Below are positions 1 through 11,461 of a DNA stretch of 64,000 bases, piece after piece. Positions within the stretch are counted from its first letter, which is position 1, and each line of letters begins with the position of its first letter. Origin of the DNA: Larus michahellis (Eukaryota; Chordata; Aves; Charadriiformes; Laridae); NCBI RefSeq assembly GCF_964199755.1, contig NC_133913.1:7232201-7296200 (forward strand). The letters run 5' to 3'. A program made the position numbers and the translations under genes. Under the pieces are notes generated by a model. The model was not told where the DNA came from and searched no databases. It was given only the letters and a program-made list of their open reading frames with translations.

Positions 1-300
1 AATGGCTATAGGTAGAGATACCAGACATTGCCAAATTTTCTGTTGAAACAGAGCATGATTCTCTGAAACAGCCCCAAGAGTGGGACATAAATCCTTCCAG
101 AAAATGTCAAACTAAACATAGAAATACATGCCCCTTTCCTAAAGCAGTGAGCCAGCTGCTGGGAATCATTTAGGAGATACAGGTGAATCCCTGACAAAAT
201 GAGGCACTTGGCAAGCTGGAATTCAAACACTCCTCCAGTGTTCTGTTGGAGAGCTGTTTCTGGATGGTATTTGTGAGCTGTGAGGGGAGTGTAATGGGCT
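1..300. repeat. Edge copy of a long-period duplication
   Basis: These bases align, in the same orientation, with about 63545-63830 at the other end of the window, with only scattered substitutions and a short gap near 225. The match includes shared stretches such as ccaaattttctgttgaa and agcagtgagccagctgctgg. No gene is seen in it. It marks the boundary of a duplicated block and implies that the window covers about one 63.5-kb higher-order period. The stretch between it and OR1 (300-443) holds nothing recognised. Confidence 0.8.
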
Positions 301-443
301 CAGTGGGAAATTGGTGGCTTCTCACTACCTGTGATGCGCAGGGGCACTTACACTTTGCTGAAGACCTTCTGCAGGGTAGAAGTCATGGGCGGGAGGGGAT
401 GTACCTGTTTTTTACTCCCACTGAGGCCCTTTGAAAAGTCACT

Positions 444-1376
444 TCACTTGTTCTGGAAGGCCCACGCCAGATCTTGCCTCACATCTTTGTTCCTGAGTCT
501 GTAAATGAAGGGGATCAACATCTGTGTGAAAGGTGTTCATGAGTTTGTTCAGATCCAGGGAGTTCTGGGCCGATGGCTTCACATGCAGGAACATGGTGGA
601 GCCACACCAGACTGTGACAACACTGAGGTGGGCAGAGGAAGTGGAAATGCCTTTTTCTGACCATGGGCTGACATGATTCTGAGCATGGAAGAGGTGATGT
701 ACACGTAGGAGAGCTGGGTAACCACACAGGGCGCCACCAGAACAGTTTAGGAGGCAAGGATTGTTGCTAGCTCCATGGGCCACATGTCACTGCAGGAGAG
801 GGCGAGGCAGGAATCTATATCACAGAGGAAATGATTGATGACATGTGGCCCACAGAACATCAGCCTGGATGTCAGAAAGGCCAGCAGCGAGACGGACAGA
901 AAGCCTCCCAGCCAGGAGCTGAGCGCCAGCCGAGCAGAGAGGACACTGCTGATGAGGGAGCTGTATCTCAAGGGGTAGTGTATGGCTAAGTAGCGGTCAT
1001 AGGCCATGACAGACAGGAGAAAACACTGAGTGGAGCCTAGGGAGAGAAGAAAGAACAACTGGAGGATGCAGACGTTGAAGGAGATGGTCTGGCTACTCCC
1101 CAGCATGACTCCTATGGCTTTGGGAACAACACGAGTAGTGTGCCAGATCTCCAGAAAGGGGAGATTACGGAGGAGAAAGTACATTGGGATACAGACGTTG
1201 CTGTTCATCCACATGAGAGCCATGATGGATGCATTGCATGTTACTCTCAGGGAGCACGTCAGTGCAAATACCACCACAAGGGAGACCCAGAAATGCCACG
1301 TGCCTGGCAAGCCAAGAAAAATGAATTCTTCCACAGTTGTCCCATTTGCAGTGTGCTCCCCAGAGTTGAGGTTCAT
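444..1376 (-). pseudogene. Olfactory receptor pseudogene OR1 (class II-like)
   Basis: Nearly full-length seven-helix odorant receptor reading frame. The chosen start (ATG at 1376) gives an N-terminus with an NGT glycosylation site. The first ~209 codons are open: TM2 begins PMYFLLRNLPFLEIW, the end of TM3 carries MAYDRYLAIHYPLRY, and the EC2 cysteines are present (HFLCDIDSCLALSC). The copy is broken after that. An in-frame TAA lies near 748, at the start of TM5. A one-base loss near 645 shifts the TM6 segment (SAHLSVVTVWCGSTMFLHVK) into another frame. A further shift near 525 moves the TM7 tail (LIPFIYRLRNKDV). In life such receptors are odorant GPCRs of olfactory neurons. The conserved remainder suggests fairly recent death. 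Assignment to the family is secure; the OR6/OR11-like flavour is an impression. OR genes also flank mammalian TRA/TRD V regions. Confidence 0.93.
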
Positions 1377-1434
1377 TTGCAAAGACAGGAAAGTTTCTGT
1401 GAGCGTCTGCATGCCTGTGCTGGTCCTTCAGATG

Positions 1435-1562
1435 CCACTAGGAGTGAAACTAGAGCAAATGATGCCTCATCAACCTCATTGCTTTCTATGTGGAGATGGG
1501 AGGCACTGTGGGAAGGGGAGGGGCACTGCCTGGGGTGTACCTTGACTTCATCAAGACCTTTG
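1435..1562 (+). mobile_element. Old CR1 LINE relic (reverse transcriptase segment)
   Basis: Reads like a decayed CR1 RT stretch: a 'NDAS-TSLLS' segment resembles the usual CLTNLIAF region, followed by a segment ending in a degenerate 'DF-KTFD' (CR1 DFSKAFDTV). It matches 48030-48160 base by base over long runs, so it was present before the block duplicated. Too short and decayed to define ends well. Confidence 0.55.
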
Positions 1563-1564
1563 AC

Positions 1565-2139
1565 CTACCTTCATGGGTGCACACACATGCACACCGAGCT
1601 ATGCACACTCATAGGCATGCACACGCATAAATATGTCTGCTGTTGCGGAATTTTATTGTACCATTTGAGGCAAATGAAACACATGCTTATGCTTAGATTT
1701 AAAAAAAACAAAAACAAACCAATGAACCAACCACCAAATGATCAATGTATTGGCCAGAGTCCTACCACCATAAGCAGTTCTACAAGGAGTCTGCAAAGAT
1801 GAATCAGGAGATGATTTGTTACATACACTGGCAGCAGCACCAATCCTGTGAATGGTGCATGGGACACCTCAGCCTGGCATTGGGTCTATCCCTCAGCACC
1901 AGCTCTGCTGCCCAAAGGTGGCCACTCACCATTCCCATTCCACGGTTGCTACAAGACAATGCTGCAGCTGTTTCTCATCTCATCACCAAGGGAAACTGCT
2001 CTCCCTTCCAGAGAGTCCTTCTGTCTCTGCATTCCTGCTGCCAGCCACTTTAACCCCTGCTGCATTTGGGCCTTTGTGCCCTCTGTAGCAGGTCATTCCT
2101 TGGTCACAAATCACCACTGCTGAGCAGTTACAAGTTGAA
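1565..2139. other. Intergenic, unit-homologous, no gene seen
   Basis: The first ~240 bases, with short CA-rich runs, an A-rich tract at 1701-1720 and the text atgatcaat.tattggccag, match 48160-48410. The remainder to 2139 holds no convincing reading frame or motif. In the homologous unit at 48 kb this position leads into OR3; here the OR3-like gene is missing, so a deletion is likely. Confidence 0.6.
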
Positions 2140-2475
2140 TTTCCCCTTCAGTGCACACACAAACTCACACACATGAGCACAACCACACACGTCAGCTGAC
2201 ACACACCCAAAGAGCAACTCATTCCTGTGCAGTTATAAGGAGGTGTGTGCACACGCATTTCCAAAGGAGCCCATGTCCATACCAACACGCACAGCCACCC
2301 CACACACAAATGTGTACGCACAGATATTCACACACACGTGCTTACACTCCTGCACGCATGCATTTGCATACAGATATACATGCATGCTCCTCTACACAGA
2401 TGCACACACACTAAAGCACACATATACACACACCTACGCCCACACAATTACAAATATACAGACCAGTCACACACA
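2140..2475. repeat. Imperfect CA/ACAC-rich microsatellite
   Basis: About 330 bases dominated by interrupted cacaca runs mixed with cat and gca units (for example acacacacaaact and ctcacacacatgag). The long frames across it are low-complexity His/Thr-rich artefacts. Weak echoes lie at 30500-30550 and 48165-48240. Confidence 0.85.
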
Positions 2476-3191
2476 TTCATGCTCTCCTCCATCAGTGTAC
2501 GTGTCTGGCAGTGTGCTCTCCCCCTTTCCCCTCCTCGGCTGCTGCTCAAGCCATAACCATCAGCGGGAGTTGTGATGAGTTGCACCTGGACTTTGGGGGA
2601 CGGCTGGCAACACAGTCAAAACACTGTCTGGAGTGGGGACTTAGGTATTTTGTTCCCATGCAAATATGACTATTGGTCAATTCTCTTACTCTATAAATAG
2701 TGAATAGCCCAAGAGCCCTTGGACCTCTCCTGCTATGGGCCATCCCAAGGGCTGTTTCCTGCTTAACCACTCCTGCCATTCTGCAGAACAAATCATCTTC
2801 TGTAGCCCCACACTGACCCCCTGACAGCCCACAGCAGCTCTGGCCGTAGCAAGAGGAAGGCTCTTCCTCAAGAGCTCATGGGGCTGCTGACACCTCAGGG
2901 ACTCCTGCCTTTCTGGACATTTGTGGGCAGAGATAACAGCAGATAAATTGTGGGCCTGATGGTCACTGGCAGGAGAGCAGCTCAGGATATCTTCCTCAGC
3001 TTCAAGGGTTGGTGCCCAAAACAGGAGCCACTACCGGCTGTCACAGCCTCCGATTGCTCTGAGAATGGAGATGGGTCTCCTTGTGCTCTAACCCGCTTCC
3101 ACCCCAGAGCAACACCTTTCTCCTTTGTCAGCCTGGGGAGTGTCCACAGAGGGAAGGACCACATGGAGGCCAGGCTTGAATGCAGCAGAAG
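2476..3191. other. 3' flank of the keratin remnant, unit-homologous
   Basis: No gene is seen. From about 2740 the sequence follows 32810-33230 and 54595-54940 (landmarks: ccatcccaagggctgtttcc, then a Ser/Gly-poor noncoding stretch with tgatggtcactggcaggag). In intact units this segment is the region just beyond the keratin poly(A) signal, so it defines the downstream boundary of the keratin module. Confidence 0.7.
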
Positions 3192-3640
3192 TTTAATGAG
3201 TCCAAAGAGGGAGACAAAGTCACTTCAGGCGGGGGTCAACAGTTCATGGAGCCCCACGGGCAACAGCAGAGGCTCTGTGGTCCTTGGCCGTGCAGAAGTT
3301 CTTGCATGCTGTCTGTCTGCCTGCCCCATAGAGGGAGAGGAGACAGAAGGTCCCTACCAGGCTGGCATTAGTAGCACCTTACTGCCAAGGGGAACTGAAG
3401 CAGTCAAAGAAAAGGGAGAGAAAAGCAAAGCTTTTAGGCTACACTGAAAACACATCCTAAATCTCAATCCCTTGCCCAGCATCATGTTCTGAATTGCTTA
3501 AGGTGTCTCCCTGGGGCTTTCCCAGCACCTTTATCAGAGGAGGGACCTTCTGCCATAGTAGCGGCTGGAAATGCCAGAGAGGTCACAGCACCCAGAGGTG
3601 ATGGGCACTCCATCACAGCTGAGGATGTTGCCAACAGCAC
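3192..3640 (-). pseudogene. Feather keratin remnant (3' UTR plus last 34 codons)
   Basis: On the minus strand, 3640-3534 encodes the last ~34 residues of a feather keratin, from the [10 protein letters not shown] segment to the tail [10 protein letters not shown] and a TGA at 3536-3534. A 3' UTR follows to an ATTAAA poly(A) signal at 3197-3192. Upstream of the break at about 3640 the sequence jumps straight into the region that lies 5' of the promoter in intact copies (compare 34430-34460). The rest of the coding exon, the intron, exon 1 and the TATA box are therefore missing in a single internal deletion of roughly 0.9-1 kb. The RRSLL tail, rather than the RRCxPC tail of K1 and K3, makes K4 its closest relative here. 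It cannot encode a keratin. Confidence 0.92.
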
Positions 3641-5278
3641 CCTCCTTCACTGCTGCCTTTTCATTTCCAGGTTTGTTCCATGCCCATTCCCCAGTGAAGG
3701 CTTCCTGTGATCACTGGGATGAAAGGCCCCCAGGATTTCTAGGGCAGGAATGCAGCAGTGTGGGAAGAAGACTCAGCTCAAGTGCTGGATGATTCCAGGG
3801 CAGGAAAGACATGTCAGCTTGGGTCACTCTGCTGGGGCTGTTTGAAGTGCTGTTCTGAGGTAAAAGCTTCAGCCATCCTCAGCTGTATGCCCATGGGCTC
3901 CCGTGCATGAGCATCTGCCATGTCCTTCTCTGTCCTTCCCTCCTCAGCTCACCCTGGTGGTCACTTGATGTTGCTTCCCCAGATGTTGCACTGCCAGATT
4001 TTGATCCCAGCCTGCCTAACACTGCCCAGTTCCCAGGGGTCCTCAGCAGAGTCCATGGTTCATGGTGTTCCTATGTGTGTTCTTATCTTTTGTGTACTTG
4101 TAAGTAGCCAGGTTTTAGTGGCTATACACGGGAGCACAAATCTGTGCCCAAGCCTCTGCGTGTGTGTCCTTGTGTATCATCAAGAGGATATGTGCTGGTT
4201 ATGGCAGGCATACTGTCCACTGCTCTCTCCATGAGCACCACAGAGCAGCAGGTTCCCAGGGTCCAAAGCAGCCCAAGTGTAGCGGAGTGATGATGGCACC
4301 AGCCTGCTGGAGATGTGTCCAGGGAAGAGGCACTGAAATGTAGACCCTGCCTTCTGAGACCTCCATCTCCTGCCTCTGCACAGTTGATGTTCTGCTGATT
4401 GCAGGCCACAACAAAGATGGTTCCACTCCAACCTTAATCCTTAGTTGAATTCATTGTGACAATATTGGGAGTGCCTCAGCATGGCTGGCAGTCCATGGTC
4501 CCTGCCTCTCCAGGCCAGAACACAGCTGCTCTCCCCAGTGTTAGAGAGTTCAAAGGATGGGGATTGCTTTCTGGAGAAGGAGAAAGGCTGAGAAATCCTG
4601 CCCACCCTGTGCCGGCCAAACCTGACTGGATCGGCTTCCAAAGCACTGTGTACTGTGTCTGGGATGGGACACAGCCCGCCCTCATGCCCAAGCCAATGCC
4701 AAAAGTACTTGTGCTCTTCACAGGCCTGGTGCTGTGCCAGGCAGGGGCCAAGACCTTTTCGCAAACAGGTCCTGAATGAAAGGAACACAGAGTCTGATAT
4801 CACTACGCTGTGAGCAAAACAGACTCTGAGGATTTCACAGGAGGAGCCAAAGAACTGATGACAGCTTTGATGTTCTTGCTCAGAATGTTCATGTCCCCTA
4901 CTGGAATCTCTCAGTCTGAGCACCCAGCAACTGTCCTTGGGAGGGAAGGATATTGGATCCAAGGCCACACTCCCCAAAGCCCTCTGCTGTCCTGCAGGGG
5001 TTTCCAGAGACACCCTCATTTGAACAAGGGCTATGCACAGTACAGAAATTTCCTGAGCCCATATCCCTGCCTGAAGGTTTGTCTGCCTGGACTCACATCC
5101 AGCTTGGAGATAAGGCAGCCGAGTGGTCCTCCACTTCCCTGTAGTGACCCCATAGAGATGAGTACCAGGGAGCTCTCCTGGGAGAGCTCGTCCAGGGCTG
5201 GTTTCCCTCTCCATGAAGGTGCTTCTGAGCTGAGAAACTGATGGCCAAGCTCATTGCTTTCTCAGGAGGTAACAGAGT
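3641..5278. other. Keratin upstream flank, unit-homologous spacer
   Basis: Matches 34430-36140 and 56140-57960 with scattered gaps. It runs from the conserved keratin 5' flank (tgctgccttttcatttcc) through a noncoding spacer to the edge of an old CR1 relic near 5230. A 257-codon open frame on the minus strand (5214-4441) is not kept open in either homologous copy, so it is not treated as a gene. CR1-a is inserted at the right end. Confidence 0.7.
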
Positions 5279-5461
5279 ACAGAGGAAGCAAGCAACCAGT
5301 GCTCGTGCGTGCCCCAGCTAGCTGCAGCTTGTACGGCAGGGTGCCGAGCCTCTGCCAGTGCAGGAGGTAAATTCAATCCCTCTAGGTGGTCAGAGGACGA
5401 GGGCGTTCATACCAACTGACCCTCGAGTCACAAGGTGTCACTTGCTTGTAGAGATCCAGCC

Positions 5462-6538
5462 ATGGTTGCTACCCAGTCGAAGGTTATTGTTAGAAAAGCT
5501 GCGGGCACCCAGACAGAGGTCCCATGCAAACACGTGGGTGTCCAGGCCTCCTCCTGCAGAGAGTGCCAGAGCCTGGCACTTGCAATGGAGGGCAGCAGAG
5601 ACAACACCTGTGTCAGATGTGAACAGGTAAATGATCTGTTCAGTGAGGTGGCTGAGCTGAAGAAGGAAGTGGAGAGGCTGAGGAATATCAGGGAATGTGA
5701 GAGGGAGATCGACTGGTGGACCCACTCCCTGAGAGAAAGGGAACAGGTTGAGGCCCCACACAAATCAGAGGACCCCTTCCCCTCTCATCACCAGGCAGTA
5801 GGAGGGGATCTCAGAGAAGGGGGGGAATGGAAACAGGTCCCTGCTTGGGGAAGCAGGTGAATCCCCTCCCAGCCCCTCCCAGCTTCCCAGTTACCCTTGC
5901 AGAACAGGTATGGAGTCCTGCAGGAGGAACTGGCTGTTGGAGAGGAGGACGATACACCCAGGCCAGAAATGTCAGAAAGACCAAGTTGCCATGGACCCAG
6001 CATCACAACTGTCTCCAAAAAGAAAAGCAGATGGGTCATTGTTGTGGGTGACTCTCTCCTGAGGGGGGCAGAGGGGCCGATATGCCCTCCTGACCCACTT
6101 CACAGGGAAGTCTGCTGCCTCCCTGGGGCACGGATCAGGGATGTGTTGGACAAACTTCGGCCCTAGTAAACTCCTCTGACTACTACCCCCTCTTAGTATT
6201 TCAGGTGGGTACTGATGAAGTGGGTAGAAGGAGCCCAAAATCGATTAGAAGAGATTTTAGAGCCTTGGGACGACTGCTTAAGGGATCAGGAATGCAAGTT
6301 GTATTCTCCTCTATCCCTTCAGTGGCAATCATGAATGAGGAAATTAACAGGAAGAGGCAACAGGTCAGCTCGTGGCTCTGGGACTGGTGTTATTGGCAGG
6401 GCTCTGGGCTTTTTGATCATAGGCTACTAATACAAGACACCTGGCCTGCTGGTGGCAGGTGGGATGCACCTGTCCCAGAAGGGGAAAAGAATTCTGGGGC
6501 AGGAGTTAGCAGGGCTCATTGACAGGGCTTTAAACTAG
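5462..6538 (+). pseudogene. CR1-a ORF1 (Cys-rich, coiled coil, esterase domain), broken
   Basis: CR1 ORF1 proteins bind RNA and carry an SGNH-type esterase domain. The N-terminus starts MVATQSKVIVRK, followed by Cys-rich pairs (CKHVGVQASSCREC and CVRCEQVNDLF) and a heptad-like coiled coil (VAELKKEVERLRNI). The esterase part shows VIVVGDSLLRG, the GTDEVG block and VVFSSIPSV near 6040-6330. It falls into three frames: an in-frame stop after about 130 codons near 5860, a shift before 5897, and another between about 6166 and 6205. The copy in CR1-b is a good comparison and has one frame break. Confidence 0.88.
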
Positions 6539-6540
6539 AT

Positions 6541-9515
6541 ATGAGGGGGGAAGGGGAGATAACTGGGCCTGTCAGGAGTAAACCTGAGGGAAGCATGCCA
6601 GGGCTTGAAGGATGGTGGACTAGTGAGGACTGTCATGCTGCCATTTCATTTGAGAGAAGGGAGAGATGTTTAGAAATCATGGAAGCACCTGAGAAGGGTC
6701 TGGTAGGAAATGGGGCCCACACTCACAAAAAGGTGTTGGAATCATTAGCTCATCTGAAGTGCATCTATACCAATGCATGCAGTATGAGCAACAAACAGGG
6801 GGAGCTTGAAGCCATGATGCACCAGGAAAACTGTGACATAGTGGCTATCACAGAAACGTGGTGGGATGCCTCACACGACTGGAGTGCCACAATCGATGGC
6901 TACAAGCTGTTCAGGAGGGACAGGGAGGAAAGGAGAGGCAGTGGAGTGGCCCTGTATGTTAGAGAATGCTATGAGAGCTCGGAAATCAAGTATAGTGATG
7001 ACGGGGTGGAGAGTGTTTGGATTAGGTTAAGGGCCAAAAAAGCTGATATCGCTGTGGGAGTCTGCTATAGACCTCCCAACCAAAGCAGAGAGGTGGATGA
7101 AGCTTTCTGTAAGCAGCTGGGAGAAATCTTGCAGTCACTTGCCGTTGTTCTCATGGGGGACTTCAGCCTCCTGGGTATCTGCTGGGAATACAACACAGCA
7201 GAGAGGGAACAATCCAGGAGGTTCCTGGAATGTGTGGAGGATAACTTCCTCACACAGCTGGTAAGTGAGCTGACCAGGGAAGGTGTCCTCCTGGACCTCC
7301 TTCTTGTGAACAGGGAAGAACTTGTGGGGGAAGTAAAGGTTGGTGGCCGTCTAGGGCACAGTGATCGTGAGATGACTGAGTTTTTGATCCTTGGAGAAAC
7401 AAGGAGAGGGGTTAGTAAAACTGCCACCTTAGACTTCCAGAGGGCAAACTTTGACCTGTTCAGAAGACTGCTTGACAAAATGCCTTGGGAGGCTGCCCTG
7501 AAGGATATAGGAGCCCAGGAAGGCTGGACCTACTTCAAGAGAGAAGCCTTAAAGGCACAGGAGCAGGCTGTCCCTGTGTGCCGAAAAACAAGTAGGCAGG
7601 CAAGGAGACCAGCCTGGCTAAATAGGGACCTTTGGCTGGACCTCAAGAACAAAAGGAGAGTCTATGACCTTTGGAAGAGGGGGCAGGGCTCTCATGAAGA
7701 CTATAAAGATGTAGTGAAGCTATGCAGGGAGAAAATTAGGAGAGCCAAAGCGCAGCTAGAGCTCAACCTACCTACAGCTGTTAAGGATAACAAAAAATGT
7801 TTCTATAAATTCATTAACAACAGAAGGAGGATTAGGGAAAATCTCCCTCCCTTATTGGATGCAGAAGGAAACATAGTCACAAAGGATGAGGAAAAGGCTG
7901 AGGTGCTCAATGCCTCCTTTGCCTCTGTCTTTAGCAGTGGAACGAGCTGTTCCCTGGGCACCCAGTCTCAAGAGCTGGGAGACAGGGAGGGGAAGCTGCA
8001 CGAGGTCATCACAATTAAAGAGGAAGTGATCAGTGACCTGCTACACCACTTGGATGCACACAAGTCTTGGGACCGGATGGGTTACATCCAAGAGTGCTGA
8101 AAGAGTTGGCAGACGTGCTCGCCAAGTCGCTTTCCACTATTTGCCTGAAGTCATGGCTAACTGGGGAGGTCCCAATGGACTGGAGGGGAGCAAATGTAGC
8201 ACCCATCTACAAGAAAGGCAGAAAGGAGGATCAGGAAACTATAGACCTGTCAGTCCGACCTCGGTACCAGGGAAGGTCATGGAGCAGATCATCTTGAGTG
8301 CCTTTACAAGTCATATAATGGACAACCAGGGGATCAGGCACAGTCAGCCTGGGTTTATGAAAGGTAGGTCCTGCCCGACAAACCCGATCTCCTTCTACGA
8401 TAAGATGACCCAATTATTGGATGAGGGAAAGGCTGTGGATATTGTCTACCTAGACTTTCAAAAAGCATTTGATACTGTTCCGCATAGAATTCTCATGGAA
8501 AAACTGGCTGCTCATGGCCTGGAAGAGCATACGATCTGCTGGATCAAGCATTGGCTGGATGGACGGTCCCAAAGAGTGGTGGTCAATGGAGTTAAATCCC
8601 GCAAGCGGCCAGTCACAAGTGGTGTTCCTCAGGGCTCAGTGTTGGGACCATTTCTGTTTAACATCTTTATTGATGGTCTTGATAAGGACATACAGTGTAT
8701 CATCAGCAAGTTTGCAGCTGACACCAGGTTAAGCAGGAGTGTTGATCTGCATGAGGATAGGGAGGCCCTACAGAGAGACTTGGATAGATTGGATCGATGG
8801 GCCAATACTAACAGTATGAGCTTCAACAAGGCCAACTGCCAGGTCCTGTACTTGGGCCAGAACAACCCCATGCATCACTACAGGCTTGGGGCAGTGTGGC
8901 TGGAAAGCTGCCTGGCAGAAAAGGACCTGGGGGTTCTAATTGACAAGCAGCTGAACATGAGCCAGCAGTGTGCCCAGGTGGCCAAGAAAGCCAATGCCAT
9001 CCTGGCTTGTATTAGAAATAGTGTGACCAGCAGAAGGAGGGAGGTGATTGTCCCCTTGCACTCAGCACTGGTGAGGCCACACCTTGAGTACTGTGTCCAG
9101 TTTTGGGCACCTCAATATGAGAGAGATATCGAGGTGCTGGAGCAAGTGCAGAGGAGGGCAACGAAGCTGGTGAAGGGCCTGGAGAATAAATCTGATGAGG
9201 AGCGACTGAAGGAGCTGGGACCGTTTAGTTTGAGGAAGAGGAGGCTGAGGGGAGACCTCATCGCTCTCTACAACTACTTGAAAGGACATTGTCGAGAGGT
9301 TGCTGCTGGTCTCTTCTCACAGGTAATTAGCGATAGAAGAAGAGGGAACGGCTTCAAGCTGCAACAGGGTAGGTTTAGACTGGACATTAGGAAAAAAATT
9401 CTTCACAGAAAGAGTGGTCAGACACTGGAATAGGCTGCCCAGGGAGGTGGTGGGATCACCATCCCTGAATGTGTTTAAGAGTCATTTAGATGTGGTGTTA
9501 GGGCATATGGTGTAG
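6541..9515 (+). pseudogene. CR1-a ORF2 (APE endonuclease + reverse transcriptase), broken
   Basis: ORF2 normally nicks target DNA and reverse-transcribes the element RNA. The endonuclease shows [21 protein letters not shown] and GVCYRPPNQ. The GDFN motif reads GDFS, and the catalytic SDH near its end reads SDR. The RT domain has [13 protein letters not shown] and [11 protein letters not shown], but its FADD box reads FAADT, so a catalytic aspartate is replaced. Frame changes occur near 8066 and 8225 and in an A run near 9390. The frame would end in a GHMV tail at 9515. With both active sites altered, the copy is dead. Confidence 0.92.
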
Positions 9516-9593
9516 GGGAGAACTTTGTAGAGTGGAGTTGATGGTTGGACTCAATGATCCCAAGCGTTTCTTCCAACCTAATTGATTTTATGC

Positions 9594-10055
9594 TTCCAGT
9601 GGGGTCTCTCAGGGATCAGCAGTAGGACCAACACTGTTTCTTGATTTCATGAGCAACATGAGAGGTGGGAAGGAGGGCACTCCCAGCAAGGCTTTGGCAA
9701 ACACTGACAAGGGGGGAACAGGCGCTACACTGAGCTGTGTATAGGTAAAGCGTTCTGAACAGGTCCAGGAACCACTTGTTCAGAGGAGAAAGAAAAGGTG
9801 GGCCTAGACTCTACAAGTGCTCAATGACAAGAGTAGAGGCAATGGACATCAGCTGGAACATGGGGAATTCTCATGAAGCAGTAGGCTAAAAGAAATAGTG
9901 AGTCAAGGAAGGGGTTTCCCAGGGAGGCTGTGCAATCTCCATCCTGGGAGGTGTTCAAGGCTGGGCTGAATGTGACCTTGAGCAACCTGATTTGTTCTGA
10001 GCAGAGGCTGATGCAGATGACCTCTGGAGGACCCCTCTCACCTACATTCTGACAC
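9594..10055 (+). mobile_element. Old CR1 relic, 3' part (interrupted by CR1-a)
   Basis: Decayed CR1 3' portion: 'GVSQGSAVGPTLF' recalls the [13 protein letters not shown] motif, and near 9900-10050 comes the CR1 C-terminal and 3' UTR pattern (gaggctgtgcaatctccatc, gatgacctctgga). It is homologous to 36350-36800 and 58185-58605. Its 5' piece lies before CR1-a at about 5230-5278. It was part of the unit before duplication. Confidence 0.75.
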
Positions 10056-10553
10056 TGGGATTCCCCACCACCCCTGCCCTCCCTGACCCCTGCCCACCCC
10101 TGAGCATATTTGTCCTCACACTCCCTCTGCCCCAACACAACTCCTAGGCATTGTGCTGGGGCTGCAGAGCAGCAGCTGAAGGGAGGCCCTCAGCCTCCTC
10201 ACTCCCAGACACGGGAAATGAGTGGCTGCTGGTTCCAGCTCCTGGGCTCGTAGAGAGCTCTGGGAAGCTGGTCCATGTGCTGGACCAAGGCCCCGCTGCT
10301 GTGCCAGGCTGCAGCTGGCGCTGTGCAGGCTTCTTCTTGCTGGATGATGGGGAGAGTCCATTTCCCAGTTGGGCAAAGTGCTGCCCGTGCCAGAGAGAGC
10401 CCCGGAGAGGCGCAGAGGAGGGGCTGAGCCCCGGGGTGGAGCTGGCGGCTGCGCAGGGGAGAGGAGAGGAGGCGGCGGACAGTAGGCGATGCGTTCTTAC
10501 CAGAGAGTCGGGGCTGGTGGGGGGCAGCGAGGCGCGGACGGCGGAGCGGTGGG
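10056..10553 (+). promoter_or_regulatory. Upstream region of V gene V-A1
   Basis: About 500 bases conserved with 58620-59110 and, with a deletion, 36800-37160. Shared landmarks are the gcattgtgctggg stretch, the block gctgtgccaggctgcagctg, and a rising GC content toward the leader. No TATA box is clear. The long open frames here on both strands come from high GC. It probably contains the V promoter, but no specific factor site is claimed. Confidence 0.5.
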
Positions 10554-11461
10554 ATGGGGCGGTGCTGGGGCGCAGGGCTGGCGGGGCTGGCTGTGCTGCT
10601 GCTGGGTGTGTTGGGCTGGCGGCGGTGGATGGGGCCGGGGCTGTGCCCGGCGGGTTCCCCGGGGAGCCCAGCGCCAACTCTTCCCCCTCCTTCTTCAGCC
10701 TCTCTTTCCCCCTCCTGCCTCTCTGTCATCTTTTGTTCCTCTCCTCTTCCTACTTTCCTGATGTCCTCATCATTTCTGTTGGTAGACCTGCTTGCATTTA
10801 TGTCTACCTTTGCATGCACCCCTGTTCATTCTGCAGTTCTTATTGTCCTCACTATAGCCCTCTATCCTTTGCTGTAACACCCATTTCCCCTCCTGGTCTT
10901 CTCTCTTGCCATCCATCCATCCGTCCATCCACTGATCTGACTTTTATCTAATCTCCGCATGCATAAATTTCAACTTCCCTCCCTTCCTTCTCTAATCCCT
11001 CCAGACACCCACACCAGGATCACTCTCCATCTGTGTTGGTAGGCCCATGTCCCCATCTGTTCCTGTCCTGTGTCACTGCTACAGTTCCTGACAATTCCTC
11101 TGTTATAAGAGCCATCAGAGCTGTACCATCTCTAACAGATGTTGTCCTTTCCTTCTCCTTTCCCAGCAGCATCTGCAGGAGGAGCCCAGGTACAGCAGCA
11201 GCAGATGGCAGAGACCACCGAGGGCATCGGCATCAGCATCAACTGCTCGCACCCCAACATAAAGCCTTACGACTCCATCCACTGGTACCGTCAGCTCCCG
11301 GGACGAGGCCCCGCTTTCCTCCTGAGCACTCTCAAAGACTCCAAAGAGCTGCGGGACCCGCCGGGGCGGCTGTGGGTGTCGGCAGACCGCCGCTCCAGCG
11401 CCCTGTGGCTCGCCCGGCCCCGGCGCGGGGACGCGGCGGTGTATTACTGCGCCCTGGGAGA
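10554..11461 (+). CDS. T-cell receptor V gene V-A1 (TRA/TRD type), intact
   Basis: Variable segment of an antigen receptor chain, used on T cells after joining to a (D)J segment. The leader exon is 10554-10605 (MGRCWGAGLAGLAVLLL) with donor G|GTGTGT. The 561-base intron ends at AG 11165-11166, or 3 bases later. The V exon runs 11167-11461 in the same frame through the phase-1 junction. FR1 starts near GGAQVQQQ; the first Cys is in SINCSHPN, Trp in IHWYRQLPG, and the FR3 tail reads DAAVYYCALGD. No stop or shift is seen. A recombination signal follows directly. CALGD resembles delta-type V ends such as human TRDV1 CALGE, but sequence alone does not separate TRAV from TRDV. The 3' half of the exon and 600 bases beyond are nearly identical to V-A2 and V-A3, while CDR1-CDR2 differ. 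Confidence 0.9.

Larger units (their letters stand above)
5279..9593 (+). mobile_element. CR1-a: near full-length CR1 LINE, decayed
   Basis: A non-LTR retrotransposon about 4.3 kb long: 5' UTR (5279-5461), ORF1 (5462-6538), ORF2 (6541-9515) and a short 3' UTR ending in a degenerate form of the CR1 terminal repeat (ttgattttatgc). It is inserted in the plus direction inside the older CR1 relic of the repeat unit. The left flank matches 36140 and the right flank resumes at 36352, so about 200 bases of target were lost. It is absent from the other units, so it arrived after the block duplication. Confidence 0.93.

Noticed and set aside
2151-2575. His/Thr-rich frames
   Set aside because: Translation of a CA-rich microsatellite.
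4441-5214. 257-codon open frame on the minus strand
   Set aside because: Not kept open at the homologous places near 35360-35683 and 57001-57255; no domain or motif recognised.
10151-10951. 266-codon plus-strand frame over the V-A1 leader
   Set aside because: Different frame from the leader, crosses the donor site, low-complexity composition.
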